From: an uncultured bacterium
Lineage (GTDB): Bacteria > Patescibacteriota > Gracilibacteria > Absconditabacterales > Absconditicoccaceae
Assembly: GCA_946408385.1 (NCBI GenBank)
Contig: CAMJSB010000002.1
Coordinates: 62,001-126,000, forward strand
DNA length: 64,000 bases
Reading direction: 5' to 3'
Shown here piece by piece: positions 34,449-46,544 of the stretch; position 1 is the stretch's first letter; each line of letters starts with the position of its first letter. A program made the position numbers and the translations under genes. The notes under the pieces were generated by a model. It searched no databases. It saw only the letters and a list, made by a program, of their open reading frames with translations, and had not been told where the DNA came from.

Positions 34449-35570
34449 CTAATAATAAATATATCAAATAATTCATGCACGAGATGTCGATTCAATTCTT
34501 TGTGTTACTACAAATTTTCATGCATAGTTCATATCTTCGACCAACATCTTTGAACTATCTCCATTATAAGGATATTGCCTTACTATTCATACATGACCTG
34601 CAGATGAACGCAATTTACTATACACAATAATTGAACCAGCGCGAGGAGTTTTAGATACTGTATATCCAGCAGCTTTAGCTGCACTATACCAAGTCGAAGC
34701 ATTTCATCCAAACGGTCTTTCCTGAGTACCATCAGATGTGTACTTAAATATAGAAGGAACCTGAGTTGCTACATACCACGTACAATATCCACGATAGAAT
34801 CCATTATTAATATTAGCATTATATGTCCATTTTTTAATTATCTTACTTGAACTTGATGTAGTTCATGCTGATGTATTATTTCATCATCCATTTGAAGTGT
34901 TTGAAGTACCAGAAGTTTTTGTCGTTGCTTTACCTGTAGTCTTAGTTGTTGTCTTAGTCGTAGTTTGTTTTGGCTTAGGTTTAACAACAGGAATACTTAA
35001 ATCAGGTTGTGCTTTATCGATAAATCCTGGAATATTATTAGCCTTTTCTTCTGAAAGATTAATGAAAATCTCTTGTCCTTCATAAAGGATTTCACTATCA
35101 TCAGTAATATAGTTCAATGTCATTAGATCTTTTAGATCCAATCCATATTTATTTGCAAACACTTTAATATTCTGATTTTCTCTAACCTTATAAAGGATAC
35201 CATCTTCCTCATTAGTTACCACAATCTTCTGTCATGGTTTAATGTCAGAAATTCAATTTATCTTTTTAAGGTTTGAAACTGTTGTTCAGAATTCTGTCGC
35301 GATAGATTCTAATGTATCTCATTCCTGAACAATATATTGCACCACCGCAACATCTTCAGATTCCATTGAAATACTCATCGCATCCAAATTGATGGCCACA
35401 TCACTGGATCATTCTGATACAAAAGTAGGATTTACATATTGCAGATCCGCAGGAGAACTATATCTATCTGCCACTGCAACAAGGACACCGAATACAAGCA
35501 AACAAGCAATCGTTAAGAAGATTCTAATTTTGCTTACTTTATGAGCTCTAGTCATATAATCAAATAACAT
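34449..35570 (-). CDS. Membrane-anchored LysM-CHAP peptidoglycan hydrolase
   Basis: The 373-residue protein has an N-terminal helix (IRIFLTIACLLVFGVLVAVA), then two LysM domains (YIVQEGDTLESIATEFGTTV near 85-125, LYKVRENQNIKVFANKYGLD near 130-175), a Thr/Lys-rich linker (235-265) and a C-terminal CHAP domain with catalytic Cys in GYCTWYVA and His in AGHVGIV. CHAP domains cleave peptide bonds in peptidoglycan. Start chosen: ATG of MLFDYMTRAHK, seven bases from tRNA-Ser(TGA). The Thr-Lys linker likely spans the wall. Confidence 0.88.
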
Positions 35571-35576
35571 AAATGG

Positions 35577-35663
35577 CGGAGGGGGTGGGATTCGAACCCA
35601 CGAACCGAATACTCGGTTAACAGTTTTCAAGACTGCCGCGTTCAACCGCTCTGCCACCCCTCC
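35577..35663 (-). tRNA. tRNA-Ser (TGA)
   Basis: A type II tRNA with long variable arm, acceptor GGAGGGG/CCCCTCC, anticodon loop CTTGAAA, discriminator G73. CCA follows in the DNA, unlike the other tRNAs of this window, possibly by chance. It reads UCN serine codons and not UGA. Confidence 0.93.
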
Positions 35664-35824
35664 ACAAGAGAATTCATTTCACAATTTAATAATGAAACAA
35701 GGAATTCACTGCGGCTGAACTTTATTGCATGTATAATTATATTCATTTTAGATTGATTTTCAAGTCAGATATGATTATACTGTAATCAATTATAATATAA
35801 TTATATTTACATATACACATTATA

Positions 35825-36367
35825 ATGTACAATACTATAGAACAAATAAAAATATTTTATCCACTTCAGACCTGAGAAAACAACGAGATTTTGAGAAAAA
35901 AATCTAAGCAGGTTGACATTTTTGATGAAGAAATCAAAGAATTTGCTGAAATTTTGTTAGATTTAATGTATGCATACGATTGAGTAGGTTTAGCCGCTCC
36001 TCAAGTAGGAAAAAATATACGCATAATTGCTACTACACAACGAAAAGAAACAAAAAATTGACATAAAATTAATAAAAAAATTATCTGAGAAACCGCTATG
36101 ATAAACCCAGAAATTCTCGAACACTCTGAAGAAAAAAGAAAATGAGAAGAAGCCTGCCTTTCTGTCCCATGATTATGCGGCGATGTAGAAAGATGGACGC
36201 GGATTGTAATAAAATACCAAGATAAAAAATGAAAACAACATATACAAAAATATACATGATTTAGTGCTGTTGTGATTCAACATGAAATGGATCATTTAGA
36301 CTGAATTTTATTTACTGATAAAACTATAGGAAAAATAAGAAAAATTGATGATAAATCTGAATATTAA
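35825..36367 (+). CDS. def: Peptide deformylase
   Basis: A 180-residue metalloenzyme that removes the formyl group from nascent proteins. Motif 1 GVGLAAPQVG, motif 2 EACLSVPG (EACLS instead of the usual EGCLS, with the metal-binding Cys) and motif 3 QHEMDHLDG (two metal-binding His and the catalytic Glu) are all present. The glycine in SVPG is TGA. CGA in ATTQ-CGA-KET and CGG in RWT-CGG-IV are at positions that do not decide Arg against Trp. It converges on rnc with three bases between stops. Confidence 0.95.
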
Positions 36368-36370
36368 CAA

Positions 36371-37102
36371 TTATTTATGTGATTGATAATATTCTTTAGC
36401 TGCAGATTCTTGAGCCTTCTTTTTGTTTACTCATGTTCACTCCGCAGCTTTTTCATTATTTATAAATAATTCTGATTTATATAATAATACGTTACCCTTT
36501 TCATCTACTTTTGCCTCTGTTTCACGATATTCTGGAATTTGTTTAGTATCCCTTTGAACCAATTCTTGAACTAATGTTTTGTATGATTTAACTGGATGAG
36601 TAGAGATTGTATCCATAAATGGATAAAGATATTTTTCTACGAATTTAAGCACCTCATCCGGACCAAAATCGATATATAAATACCCAAGCAATGCTTCAAA
36701 CGCATCTCAAAGAATTGTCTCCTTTTCACGTCAGTTATTATTTTCCTCTCATTTGGAGATAAATAATTGTTGATTTAGTCAGATTTTTTTGGCAGCTTCA
36801 GCTAAAGTTTCTTCACGAACGAGAGCAATTTTATATAAAGTCATTGTAGATTCTGCCATTTCAGGATGTTTTACAAAAAGAAGTTTAGCTACACAAGCTC
36901 AAAGAATTGAATCTCAGAGAAATTCTAATCTTTCATTATGAGAGGTGATAACCTTAAAATCTGCCGCATAAGATTTATGCATAAATGCTACAAGAAAAAG
37001 ATCTACATTCTTAATCTGACTCTCATCTACTCACAGTCAATTAATATACTCACGTAATTCTCTTTCTTTTTTACGAACTTCTTCTGGTACCAATAAATCC
37101 AT
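36371..37102 (-). CDS. rnc: Ribonuclease III
   Basis: A 243-residue double-strand-specific endoribonuclease for rRNA and RNA processing. The signature NERLEFLGDSILGACVAKLL and the second acidic cluster EKETILGDAFEALLGYLY hold the metal ligands. A C-terminal dsRNA-binding domain ends GTGVNKKKAQESAAKEYY. The FLGD, ILGD and GTGVN glycines include TGA codons. Length and domain order match the family. Confidence 0.95.
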
Positions 37103-37232
37103 CTAATATTATGAATAATAAAATATATCACCTACTAATAATCTTAAACATTAAAATTTCAAGTGTAACAGTTTAAAATATTTTTTATATACAAAAACGC
37201 CCACTGAAAAACAGCAAGCGTTAAAGTTTATC

Positions 37233-37484
37233 TTATTTTTTCAGATTGGAGCGTAGCTCCACCAGAAATGCTGCGATAGCAGCGATTAAATACAATATTG
37301 CCACCCAAGGGAGTAGAGTTCCCCACGGTAGCCAGAATTCACTGGTACCTCCTGCATTTTGGACACCCCCTTCAATGAAGGTAATATCCATGGACCCTAC
37401 ACATACGTGGACAAAGTCCACAATTCCCAATAAAACAATAAGAATGGCGGCCATTCCAGCCACCCGAACTACTAAGTTTTTCAT
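37233..37484 (-). CDS. Small membrane protein of foreign-looking composition
   Basis: This 83-residue protein has two hydrophobic helices (MAAILIVLLGIVDFVHVCVG and WVAILYLIAAIAAFLVEL) flanking a short Gly-rich loop. Function is unknown. Its base use stands out: all eight glycines are GGN, with no TGA, and GGG, GTC, GCC, CTC and TCC codons are frequent, unlike the AT-rich neighbours. It reads equally well in the standard code. It may be a recent acquisition or a gene under different selection. It contains one CGG codon (VV-CGG-VAG), whose meaning is uncertain. Confidence 0.65.
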   Translation of the reverse strand: MKNLVVRVAGMAAILIVLLGIVDFVHVCVGSMDITFIEGGVQNAGGTSEFWLPWGTLLPWVAILYLIAAIAAFLVELRSNLKK

Positions 37485-37715
37485 TTTTTCTTTAATTTTA
37501 GTTTGTTTTTTATTTTATTTATCTCTTGTTGATATTTTATAAATAATATATGGTCTCAATTCTTTATTAGAAATAATTCCACATACTAAATATACATATC
37601 AACTAATACATAATATATATTTATTTAATAAAGTCAAGAGATTTTTTATCTTCTATATTTTTTACACCAAAAATATGTTAATTAGTATATTTTAAGCTTT
37701 TTTATATATAAATAT

Positions 37716-39311
37716 TTAATCTACACTTTCTCACAATCATTCTATATTATCACTTTCTTCCTCTTTAACCAAAGGAGGAATTGGATCAATATTCAACTTA
37801 TAACTAAATTTTTCTTGTGCTAATCATGGAAAGTTTTCATTTCATAGTACAAAATCATTTCATAATGTAACAGTAACATAAGCTCTATCCGTCCAATATT
37901 CAATAAAATTTCATTCAGAATCATAATCCGCTTGTACACTTCATGTATCTATTCTAATATCTTGTATAGGAAAGAAAGTCTGAATAGCATCAATAGTTCC
38001 ACTAAAATCTCACACCATATTAATCGTTATATAACTATTTTCCACTGGAAACTCTCCATTCGCTACATTAGTTACATTCAATCAATATTTCACCATTTTT
38101 ACTCATAATTTTGTAGCTATTCATGCTCTTCATAATCCATTAGCACTTAATACAGAAGGATCAATAGCATTTACTACTTCTACACTAGCTCACTCAGTAA
38201 GAAATTTACGATGTGTAAGTAAAAATGTCACAAATGTTTTCATTTCATCATAATTACTTACATTACCAGCACTTGCTCCATCTGGAAGTAATACTGACAT
38301 TCATCCAAACTGTGCCATTGGTGGATTATATAGGAAACATCAAGGAACCATTCTAGTTACATCTCTATCTCCACATGTTGATGTATAACCAAATGATGCA
38401 AATTCTTTAATATCTGGTAAAAACTGAACTGTTCGAAGCATTTCCTGTGCTGAAATATTTGTCTGAATATATTTTTTATACTGATCATACAATTCAGTTG
38501 CTGTAGAAATACTTAATCATTGCTCAAGCATTTTATCTTTGATTGCAATTATTAATTTTTGCTGACGTTTAGCACGATCAAAATCTGAGGTAGTATGACG
38601 AGATCTAGCATACTTTAATGCAGTTGCTCCATCCAAATGCTGATCTCATGCTTCGATATAGAATGGATTATAGTGAATCATATCATCAGCTGGATACTGT
38701 GGATCATTAATCGTTTTATCCACATACACATCTACTCATCATAGTGAATCCACAATCTCTTTAAAAGTCTGAAAATCAACTGTCGCATAATATGGAATAT
38801 CCAATCCTAACATCTCTCCTACTTTTGACGCAAATCAAAGAGCGGATTCTTCTACAGATTGAGTTCTGCTATAATACTGCTGAAATATTGCATTAATTCT
38901 TCCATAACCATTAGTTACAGGGCTTTTTACATACAAATCACGAGGAATAGAAAATAAAGTAACATTATTTTCATCAGGATTCCAAGATGCAACCATTATA
39001 GAATCCGTAAGAAATCATCACTGATGTGTAGCTCACCCATATCCTAAAATCAAAACATTCACACTATTATATTGATCTGTTTTCATTGGAGTTCATACAG
39101 TTTTTGATACTGTTGAAAGAATTGTTTTTTTAAGATTATCAAATCATCATTTAAATCGTGCTATAACACAAACAGACAAGAAAAATATAACAATAATTCA
39201 AATCATTGTTAAACAAACTTTCAAAAATTTCTTTCCAACTTTTGAATTTTTTCTCTTTGTTATAGCTTTCTTTTGAGATGAAAGACTAGACGATGTAAAC
39301 CCTTTAGACAT
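37716..39311 (-). CDS. LytR-CpsA-Psr (LCP) family protein
   Basis: The 531-residue protein has an N-terminal helix after a short basic tail (CLTMIGIIVIFFLSVCVIA) and a large outer LCP domain: LILGYGGATHQGG, LTDSIMVASWNP, LFSIPRDLYV, the GRINAIFQQYY region, the VDSLGGVDVYVDK motif and the YARSRHTTSDFDRAKRQQ signature. LCP enzymes transfer polyprenyl-linked glycans onto peptidoglycan. The C-terminal 170 residues resemble an LytR_C (DUF2381-like) domain. The conserved arginines in IPRD, YARSRH and DRAKRQ are CGT or AGA, not CGA or CGG. Confidence 0.92.
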
Positions 39312-39346
39312 AATTTCTAAGATTCAGAATAATAAAATTATAATAA

Positions 39347-40546
39347 TTACAATGATGATAACAAATCACTCCATAAAAGAACATTACCAGAAATTTCAGG
39401 AATTTGTTCATTAAATTCTCATGATTTTTTAATAATATATCCATCAAGTTTTCATGAAAATTTTTCTCAAGCTTCAATTTCAAGTGGTTCTAAAATAAAA
39501 TCAGCTGAAAAATCTAATTTATCCGAATATTTAATTTTTCATTTCAAATCAATTACTTTTTGCTGTAATTTAGAAGATTCAAAATTTACAGAATATTCAG
39601 ATTTTTTATCTTCTTTGAGAGAAAACATAAATTCTGTATCTGTATCACTATAATCTGAAATATCTGCATCATATTCTTTTATTTTTATATTATACACATG
39701 AATTTGTATTCACTCTTGAGATGCTATAAAAGATAAATCAAAAGCTGACTGTTTTCATTGAAATGATCATGTAAATTCTTTTTGAATGCTTTTATCTCAC
39801 AATTCAAAATATGATATTTCATGATTAATCATTTTTAATTCATTTGTAGAAATTCATAAATCTATGCGTGAATTAACCATATCTATCAATTCAGTCACAC
39901 CATCCAAAAAATTAGGAGAATCTTCATTAATTCATTCTGATTTTAATACATTTTTTAATGTTCATACAATATAAGGAAGTCTTTTATTATCACTTTCATC
40001 TACTTCAATCACTCATCCACTATGTATTTCTAAATCAACCCATTTATCAATTATCATATCTCATAGTAATGTATACATCTTAGCTGTCATATTTCCCTCT
40101 CACATAAATACATTCAAATTATGCAAATTTGCATACATTTCACTATCTTTATACAATAGACTTACACTTCACGACAAATCAAATGGTTCTGTTTCTTTTT
40201 TAGAATTTTCAGCATTTATTTTAAAATCAATATCCGAAGTTTCCAAATCTTTTGATTTTATAAATTTCTTTTGAACTAATTCCAATCATCACTGAAGTGA
40301 TGAATTTTTATCAAATTTTACATAAAAAGAAAAATCTAAACTATATGGTCTATCTTCTGTTATAGAAAGTATATCATAAGAAAGATAATCCTCTAAATCT
40401 TTAATATATTGAAAACCGTCCACCTGATTATTAAACAATTGCTCTCATTCTTGAGAATCTAATTTTACAACTTGATTATCTAGATTTGAACATCATACCA
40501 ATCAAATTATAAAAAGTGACATAACCATAAACAAAATTCTTTTCAT
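39347..40546 (-). CDS. Lipoprotein, 399 residues
   Basis: MKRILFMVMSLFIIGLVGCS is a type II signal peptide with lipobox LVGC, where the glycine before Cys is TGA. The mature part is a beta-rich, acidic outer protein with a middle region of LDFSFYVKFD / FDLSGSVSLLYKD strands repeated in style near residues 60-140 and 300-370. The pattern resembles LppX/LolA-like lipid-carrying beta proteins, but I cannot assign it. It lies upstream of the LCP gene on the same strand and may be co-transcribed. Confidence 0.7.
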
Positions 40547-40712
40547 CACTACAAAAAATATATATAAATTTTTGTTTTTTTAATTGTACTAAAATATATC
40601 AAAAAATCAAAGGAAAAAAGAAAAAAACCTGAATCTAATCTCAGGCTTTCTCGTACGGAATTGATTGTTCTAAATAGAACTTTTTCTCTTGGTTCGATGA
40701 CAGAAACAACTA

Positions 40713-40786
40713 AGGCACCTGTCGGATTCGAACCGACGAACCAAGGTTTTGCAGACCCGTACAATAGACCACTCTGTCAAGGTGCC
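40713..40786 (-). tRNA. tRNA-Cys (GCA)
   Basis: Acceptor GGCACCT/AGGTGCC, anticodon loop CTGCAAA, T-loop TTCGAAT and discriminator T73, the identity base of tRNA-Cys. The outermost anticodon-stem pair is mismatched. CCA is not encoded. Confidence 0.93.
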
Positions 40787-40853
40787 ATTGCATATGGGCA
40801 AATGCATAATAGTGAATAGATTTACAAAATCAAGAAAAATATTTATTTAAAAT

Positions 40854-43800
40854 TTATTCTTCATTAGAATTTTCTGAATCATTTCAACTATCAGAACTAT
40901 CTCAAGTATCAGAATTATCCGGCAAATCATTTTCTTCTATCGAAAGTCAAAGTCTTGCTCTAGTTTCAGCATCCACAAATTCTCTTCTTCTTCCATACTT
41001 TTTAGCTGAATATTCTTTCAAAATTGGAGGCATTTTTTTATTTTGATAATCTTTAGTATAAATTGAGTTCATACTAAATACACGCGTTGTTGCGTTATCA
41101 ATATTTAGTTTGATATATGATTTATAGTTTGCTATTCATACAATATCCTGTCCAGAAAGAACTGGAGAATATTCTTTTTCAAGGAACTCGGCATCTGGAG
41201 CACCGACTTTAAATGACATCATCGTACCAACGTTACCAAATACAGCTGCTTTTACGTCAGATTTTCAACCTCAAGAATCTCCAAGTCATTTAGCTGGATC
41301 TAGCTGTGCAATATACTGGTGAGCCATAATTAGTCCTAATCTATACTTTCTGGCCTCTGATAAGATGTCAGCAAATGTTCATGAAACGAAATTCTGAAAT
41401 TCATCGACGTAAAGGTAGAAATCCTTTCTATCTTTTTCTGGAATTGAGGCTCTAGCCATAGCTGAATTATAAACCTTAGACACAATAATCATACCAAGAA
41501 GCTGAGCATTCATTTCTCAAATCTTACCTTTTGAAAGATTTATTAATAAAATCTTTTGATTGTTCATAATATCATCAAATTGGAAAGCAGATTTAGTTTG
41601 TCAAATAATATTTCTGATAAGTCTATTTGTATTAAATGATACAAATTTAGAAGAGAAATATGGAATAATTTCCTGTTTTTCTCTATCTCACATTGAATTA
41701 TAAGTCTTTTCCCACCAGTTTTTTACTACAGCATTTGTAACTTTCTTTAGTTTAAATTCACGATATCCATCATCTGTAAATAGTCTAGTCACATCAAGCA
41801 ATGTTGGTCTATCTTCAAAATCCTCAAGCAAAGTTAAACTTCCATATTTGAAATATTCCTGGATTCTTGGTCAGAATATTTCTGGTCCAAACATTTTTAG
41901 GAAAATTTCTGTAGCATCATTTACAGTTCTATCTGCCTGATCTAGGTTATCGATTTCATAAAGATTAAGTCACATTGGTCTTTCTTCATCTCATGCTTCA
42001 AAATATACTACATCTTTCGCTCTTTCCTTTGGAATATAAGCAAGCATATCTTCAGCCAAATCTCCATGTGGATCGATAAGACATATTCCATCACCATTCC
42101 AAACATCTTGTCTTGCAATAGTTTGTAAAAATACTGATTTTCAGGTACCTGATTTTCATATACAATAATGATGTCTTGTTCTATCATCACGTTTAATATA
42201 TACTGGAGAATAAACATTTCTATAAATATTTACTCAAAGAAGTACTCATCATTTATAAGTTTTATATCATTTTACAATTTTTTGTTTTTGTATACCCAAA
42301 TAAAGTTTACCATCTTTTTCCACAATACTATTTTTAGATTTTTCCTCATCAGAACATTCTCATAAAGGTTTTAAAGTCTGTTCTGTTGTTACAAATTTCA
42401 ATGCAATATTTCAATCTTTTTCCACAATATTATGTTTCAATTTTTCATCATTAGAACATTCTACAACTGGTTTTAATTCTTTTCAATTTTCATCCATTTT
42501 TACATATATAATTCAATTTTCTTCAATAATACCATTACTATTTTTTTCTTCATCAGTACACTCTGAAATAATTTTTACGTTTTCTTTCTCATTTATTATT
42601 TCAACAAAAATATTACCATCCTTTTCAATTATATGATGTTCCTTTTTTTCTTTAGAACTACATTCTGAAAATAATTTTAAATCTTCAACATAATCAGTTC
42701 TCGTTCACACTGCCCAATGATGTGGATATTCATCAAGAATTGCTGATAAATTTCATTTTTTATATTTTTCAGCTAATATTCACGATATTATACGTCAATT
42801 TCGTCCACTATCATCAAACATTGGTAAATTACTTGGAGGTGCTACAACTTTATATTGCATCCATTCAATCGCTGGAGAACGGTTATATAACCCATCAGGA
42901 AAATGAAACAACGAACATAATTCATTAGCCGAAAAATATGAATACTTAGAAAAAAATCATGTCAAATACATATTAACACCAGCCATCCACAATGGAACAT
43001 AAAAAAATCATAATACATCATGCTTTGTATTTGAACATTCCAAAGAATTAGTATATTCATCACTATAAACATTATAAGCACTTTCCAAATTATTTATAAT
43101 TTCTTTAGGTCTTTCCTTTACATCACTAGATGCAACAATAGATAATGTTGAACGAAATGTTGGATTAGCTGCTTCTTCTCACATCGCATTCATACTATCC
43201 TCCTTAGCTTTTACCATACGAACCATTGTTATATCTTTTTCTTCTTTTTTATTAGAAACCAATGTATGAGAAGGTCACATTATAGCAAATTGTATCCATT
43301 TAAATGGATTTATTAAATTTTTTCGATGCCATCGCTTCATTTCATAAAGATCTAGATTTTTATACAATCTATCTGCAGCTACTTTCCTACGATTATTAAA
43401 TGTAGATCACTCAGGTTTTACTACAAAAATAATACTTACAGTATCCTCTGCACTCACTTTACCCATAGAATCAATAATATTATTAATTGGATCATCTGGA
43501 ATATTTTTATAAAGTTTTATTGTATATAAAGGATCTTTTTTTGTTTCAAGAACCTGAACATCTGAGTATTTTTTCTTAAAAAATTTTGGTCTAGAAACTC
43601 TTTCAATTGATGCTGCAGAATACTGCGAAGCTATCGCACTTTCAACCATTTCCTGATATTCTGGATAAGTTCATACTAAACATGAAAGTTGTCAATTTTC
43701 ATACTGATAAATAAATATTAATTTATGTTTTCAAAAAAACTTTTGCATTATTTTTTCATGAGTACTAACCTCTGACATTTTATGTAAATTTCACAAAACC

Positions 43801-44336
43801 TGAGACATTCTACCTATTTTTTCTTTCATATCTTTCGCTATTTCTTTTTCCTGTTCACGGTCAGACTTTCAATCTCACCTAGGTAAAAGAACCTTTAAAA
43901 AAACAATTCTATTAGCATTACAGAATCAATAAAAATATCTCAAAAATGTCTTTAACATCCTTAAAAAAATACCAAACAACACTATCAATCCTAATCATAT
44001 TAGTATCCATTTACCAATATTTCATAAAGCTGGTAATATTTCCTGAGGATTACTCCGATCTGTATCTGAAATAGACTGTATACTAGCCATAAAATTTTTA
44101 TCAGAACTTTTATTATCTTTTTCTTTATTTTCAACCTCTCACTCTTTTTCTGTTATTTCCCATTGATTCAAAGTTTCCTTTATAGATATATAACTATTAT
44201 CAAAATAAGAAAAACATTCTCAATAATCATCTCATCGTGAATTATGTGTAAGTTTAGAAGGATTATCTAATTGAGAAAAATCGGATACAAATTGATCATG
44301 AAGCATTTTTACACAAGATTCCTTATTTATTTCCAT
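40854..44336 (-). CDS. Type IV secretion-like DNA-translocation ATPase with inserted repeat
   Basis: This 1160-residue protein has an N-terminal region with a transmembrane segment near residue 105-135. A large domain (200-540) has the style of the domain preceding TraD/VirB4-type ATPases in candidate phyla. A 34-residue tandem repeat (555-680) comes next, then a P-loop ATPase: Walker A IGKSGTGKSV, Walker B-like ICLIDPHGD, FYLYVDEFQNF, then IMAHQYIAQLDP and AAVFGNVGTMMSF. The C-terminal 45 residues are acidic and Ser-rich. Such ATPases pump DNA or proteins through a type IV channel, but no other channel genes are present here. The substrate is unknown. Confidence 0.85.
42353..42665 (-). repeat. 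102-base coding tandem repeat inside the ATPase gene
   Basis: Units of 34 codons recur with exact 102-base spacing, measured at the E-C-S/T motif (plus-strand positions near 42354, 42456, 42561 and 42663). Consensus: I-x-EKDG-x-I, then about ten variable residues, then ECS-x-EEK. One partial unit closes the array near 42270. The repeat separates the N-terminal domain from the ATPase. Confidence 0.85.
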
Positions 44337-44387
44337 TAGATATCATTAATTCATTAATAAATCCCTAATTATTATACACAAAAATAC

Positions 44388-44418
44388 AAAAAAAGTCAAA
44401 AAAAATCAGACTTTTTTT
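44388..44418 (-). terminator. Rho-independent terminator of the flippase gene
   Basis: The same hairpin as at 15109-15139 in inverted orientation: AAAAAAAGTC and GACTTTTTTT arms around TGATTTTTTTT when read on the minus strand. It lies 52 bases after the flippase stop codon. Confidence 0.75.
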
Positions 44419-44469
44419 ATTTTCCAATTTTCAAAATCATTATATCAAACAAAATACATTTCACTATAA

Positions 44470-46011
44470 TTAATCTATGGTTAATCCTTTAGCAACAGAT
44501 TTTATTGGTTTTAAAGAAATTCAAACTATAATCAGATTATAAATTCATGCAATTATCAAAAATTTCCACCAATTAATTTCATAATTATCTAACCAGCAAT
44601 TTATAAAGAATCAACTTACCAACATAACCAATAAAATTCACAATAATTGCCAACAAGCTTTTCTATTAAATTGTGGATATACTTTCAATTTTCATGCCAC
44701 TACCATCGCCCCAACCATAAATATAGTTTCAATTAATACCTGTGTAATCACTCATCACAAAAGATTCCACTTTGGAATTACTACCAAACCAACCAAAACT
44801 CAAAGTATAACTCATGTTAAATTGATTTTAAAAAGTACATTCTGTTTTTCTAATGATACAAATAAATAATTAAAAATCTGCTTAATAAAACTGAAAAATA
44901 AAACTATTCATAAAAATGGTAAAATTTGATTAGATCATCGATCAGATAATGATTCTCGACTTCAAATAAAATCTTTACTCGATACAAACAAAATTATATC
45001 TCTATTAAATACCCGAAAATTTATCGCTATCAATCATCATATAAATCCAACTAAAGAAAGTAAATTTCACATAGATTTCCTCTTATCCAAATTCGAATAA
45101 GTTGGAATTTTATGAAGTAAACTATTTCCAAGTGATGAAGGAATAATCAATAAAATTTCAAGTAATGATAATGCTAATGCCCAATATCATACATATTCAT
45201 TCCCATCTGACGTTGGAAAAAACCAACCAAGAAACATTAATACAATTAATGTATGAAATGAACTGAAAAAATAAGAAAATCAGTATTTTCGGTTTTCTTT
45301 AAAAATTCATTTAATGAATTTTAAATTTATATCAATTTTGAATGGTAATAAATCTTTACTTCTAAGATGTACATCCACATTTTGTCATATTGAGCTTGCC
45401 ACCACAGAAAATATCACACAACAAAAAGCTAAAATTGTTGTTGTACTTACAACTTCATTTTCAAATGAAACATTTCTAAAAATCAGATAAACAGTTGGTA
45501 ATAAAACTGCTAATTGAGAAAGTCTGGCTACAATTAATGACCAACTAAGCCTATTCATTTTTCGAAATAATTGTAATGGAAGTTGTTGAATTCCCACAAA
45601 CATATTACTTGCAGAATACAACATTGCTAATGGTAATCATCGAATTATAAATGGATTACTTGTATATGCCGGTATCAAATATGCTGTTACAATCGCTATT
45701 GTATAAATTACAATTATCATAAACATTCTAGTTCAAACAAATTTATGATAATTTTCTTTAAGTTCTAGAGAATCATCTCATTTTTCCTCTTTAATTGCTC
45801 ATAAACGCTTTACAGCAATTACATAAATTCAAAAATCTACAAGAGCAGTCCACCATGCAAAAAATCTGAATATTGTTCCATAATCTCCATATCTAAGAGG
45901 ACCTAAATACGAAGCTATAATTTTTGTTATAACAAAACCAAAAAGAGCTGAAATAATTCTTCCAAATAATTGCCAAGCAGCATCTTTAATTACTAATCTA
46001 TGTCACGACAT
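44470..46011 (-). CDS. Polysaccharide/lipid-linked oligosaccharide flippase (MOP superfamily)
   Basis: This 513-residue protein has 12-14 predicted helices and the Wzx/MurJ-like start of the family: IKDAAWQLFGRIISALFGFV, IIASYLGPLRYGDYGTI. A Gly-rich inner repeat (SLLEILLIIPSSLGNSL, then NQILPFLGIVLFFSFIKQIF) follows. Such proteins move undecaprenyl-linked sugars across the membrane. The glycosyltransferase, pyruvyl-transferase and LCP genes in this window would supply a matching pathway, which is inferred. Whether it is MurJ (lipid II) or Wzx cannot be told. Confidence 0.85.
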
Positions 46012-46056
46012 CTACTTTTTACTTAAATCAAATATTATAAATATATCAAAATTTAA

Positions 46057-46515
46057 TTACAATTTTAATTTTCTAATAAACTTATCCATCGTTGTTTGAT
46101 CATATTTATCTAGCATTGGAATAATTCCACTCAAATTATTTACAAAATTTTTCAAATTATCTTCAGTGTCATTTATAGTATAAATCTTAGAATTATTTTT
46201 ATTATCCACTATCACTATATTATGAATTTTCTCCTTTTTAACATGATATTCTAATACAAATCAGCTTAAATCATTCCATTTATAAATATTATTATCTATT
46301 TGTAGCGCCTTTTCTCATATAATCATTTTTACTACATTATTTGTTTTGGTAATAAGAAATATATAACATCAAGCTACAAGCAATACCAATACTCATCAAA
46401 AAATATTATTTGAAAAAATAGAAACAACAACAACTAATAATATAATCAACGTAAAAATAATATATCGTGTCTTACTTCTCTCAAAATATTCTCAATTATA
46501 AACATTAAGATCCAT
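46057..46515 (-). CDS. Two-helix membrane protein with PH-like tail
   Basis: This 152-residue protein has two adjacent membrane helices (YIIFTLIILLVVVVSIF, GGVLVLLVAGCYIFLI), followed by a beta-rich soluble domain (IIGEKALQIDNNIYKWNDLS) and a helical end. The layout matches DUF5673/bPH-type small membrane proteins (helix pair, then a PH-like fold), but function is unknown. A CGA codon in KT-CGA-YIIF precedes the first helix. Confidence 0.65.
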
Positions 46516-46544
46516 TATTTCACAAAATATAAAAAGATAAAAAT

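Noticed and set aside
34897..35085. Plus-strand ORF opposite the LysM gene
   Set aside because: It has no family similarity and mirrors the Thr/Lys-rich linker of the real minus-strand gene.
35577..35663. tRNA that reads UGA as glycine
   Set aside because: The anticodon TGA reads UCA serine, and the long variable arm and G73 mark tRNA-Ser. The tRNA-Gly(UCA) needed for UGA is not in this window.
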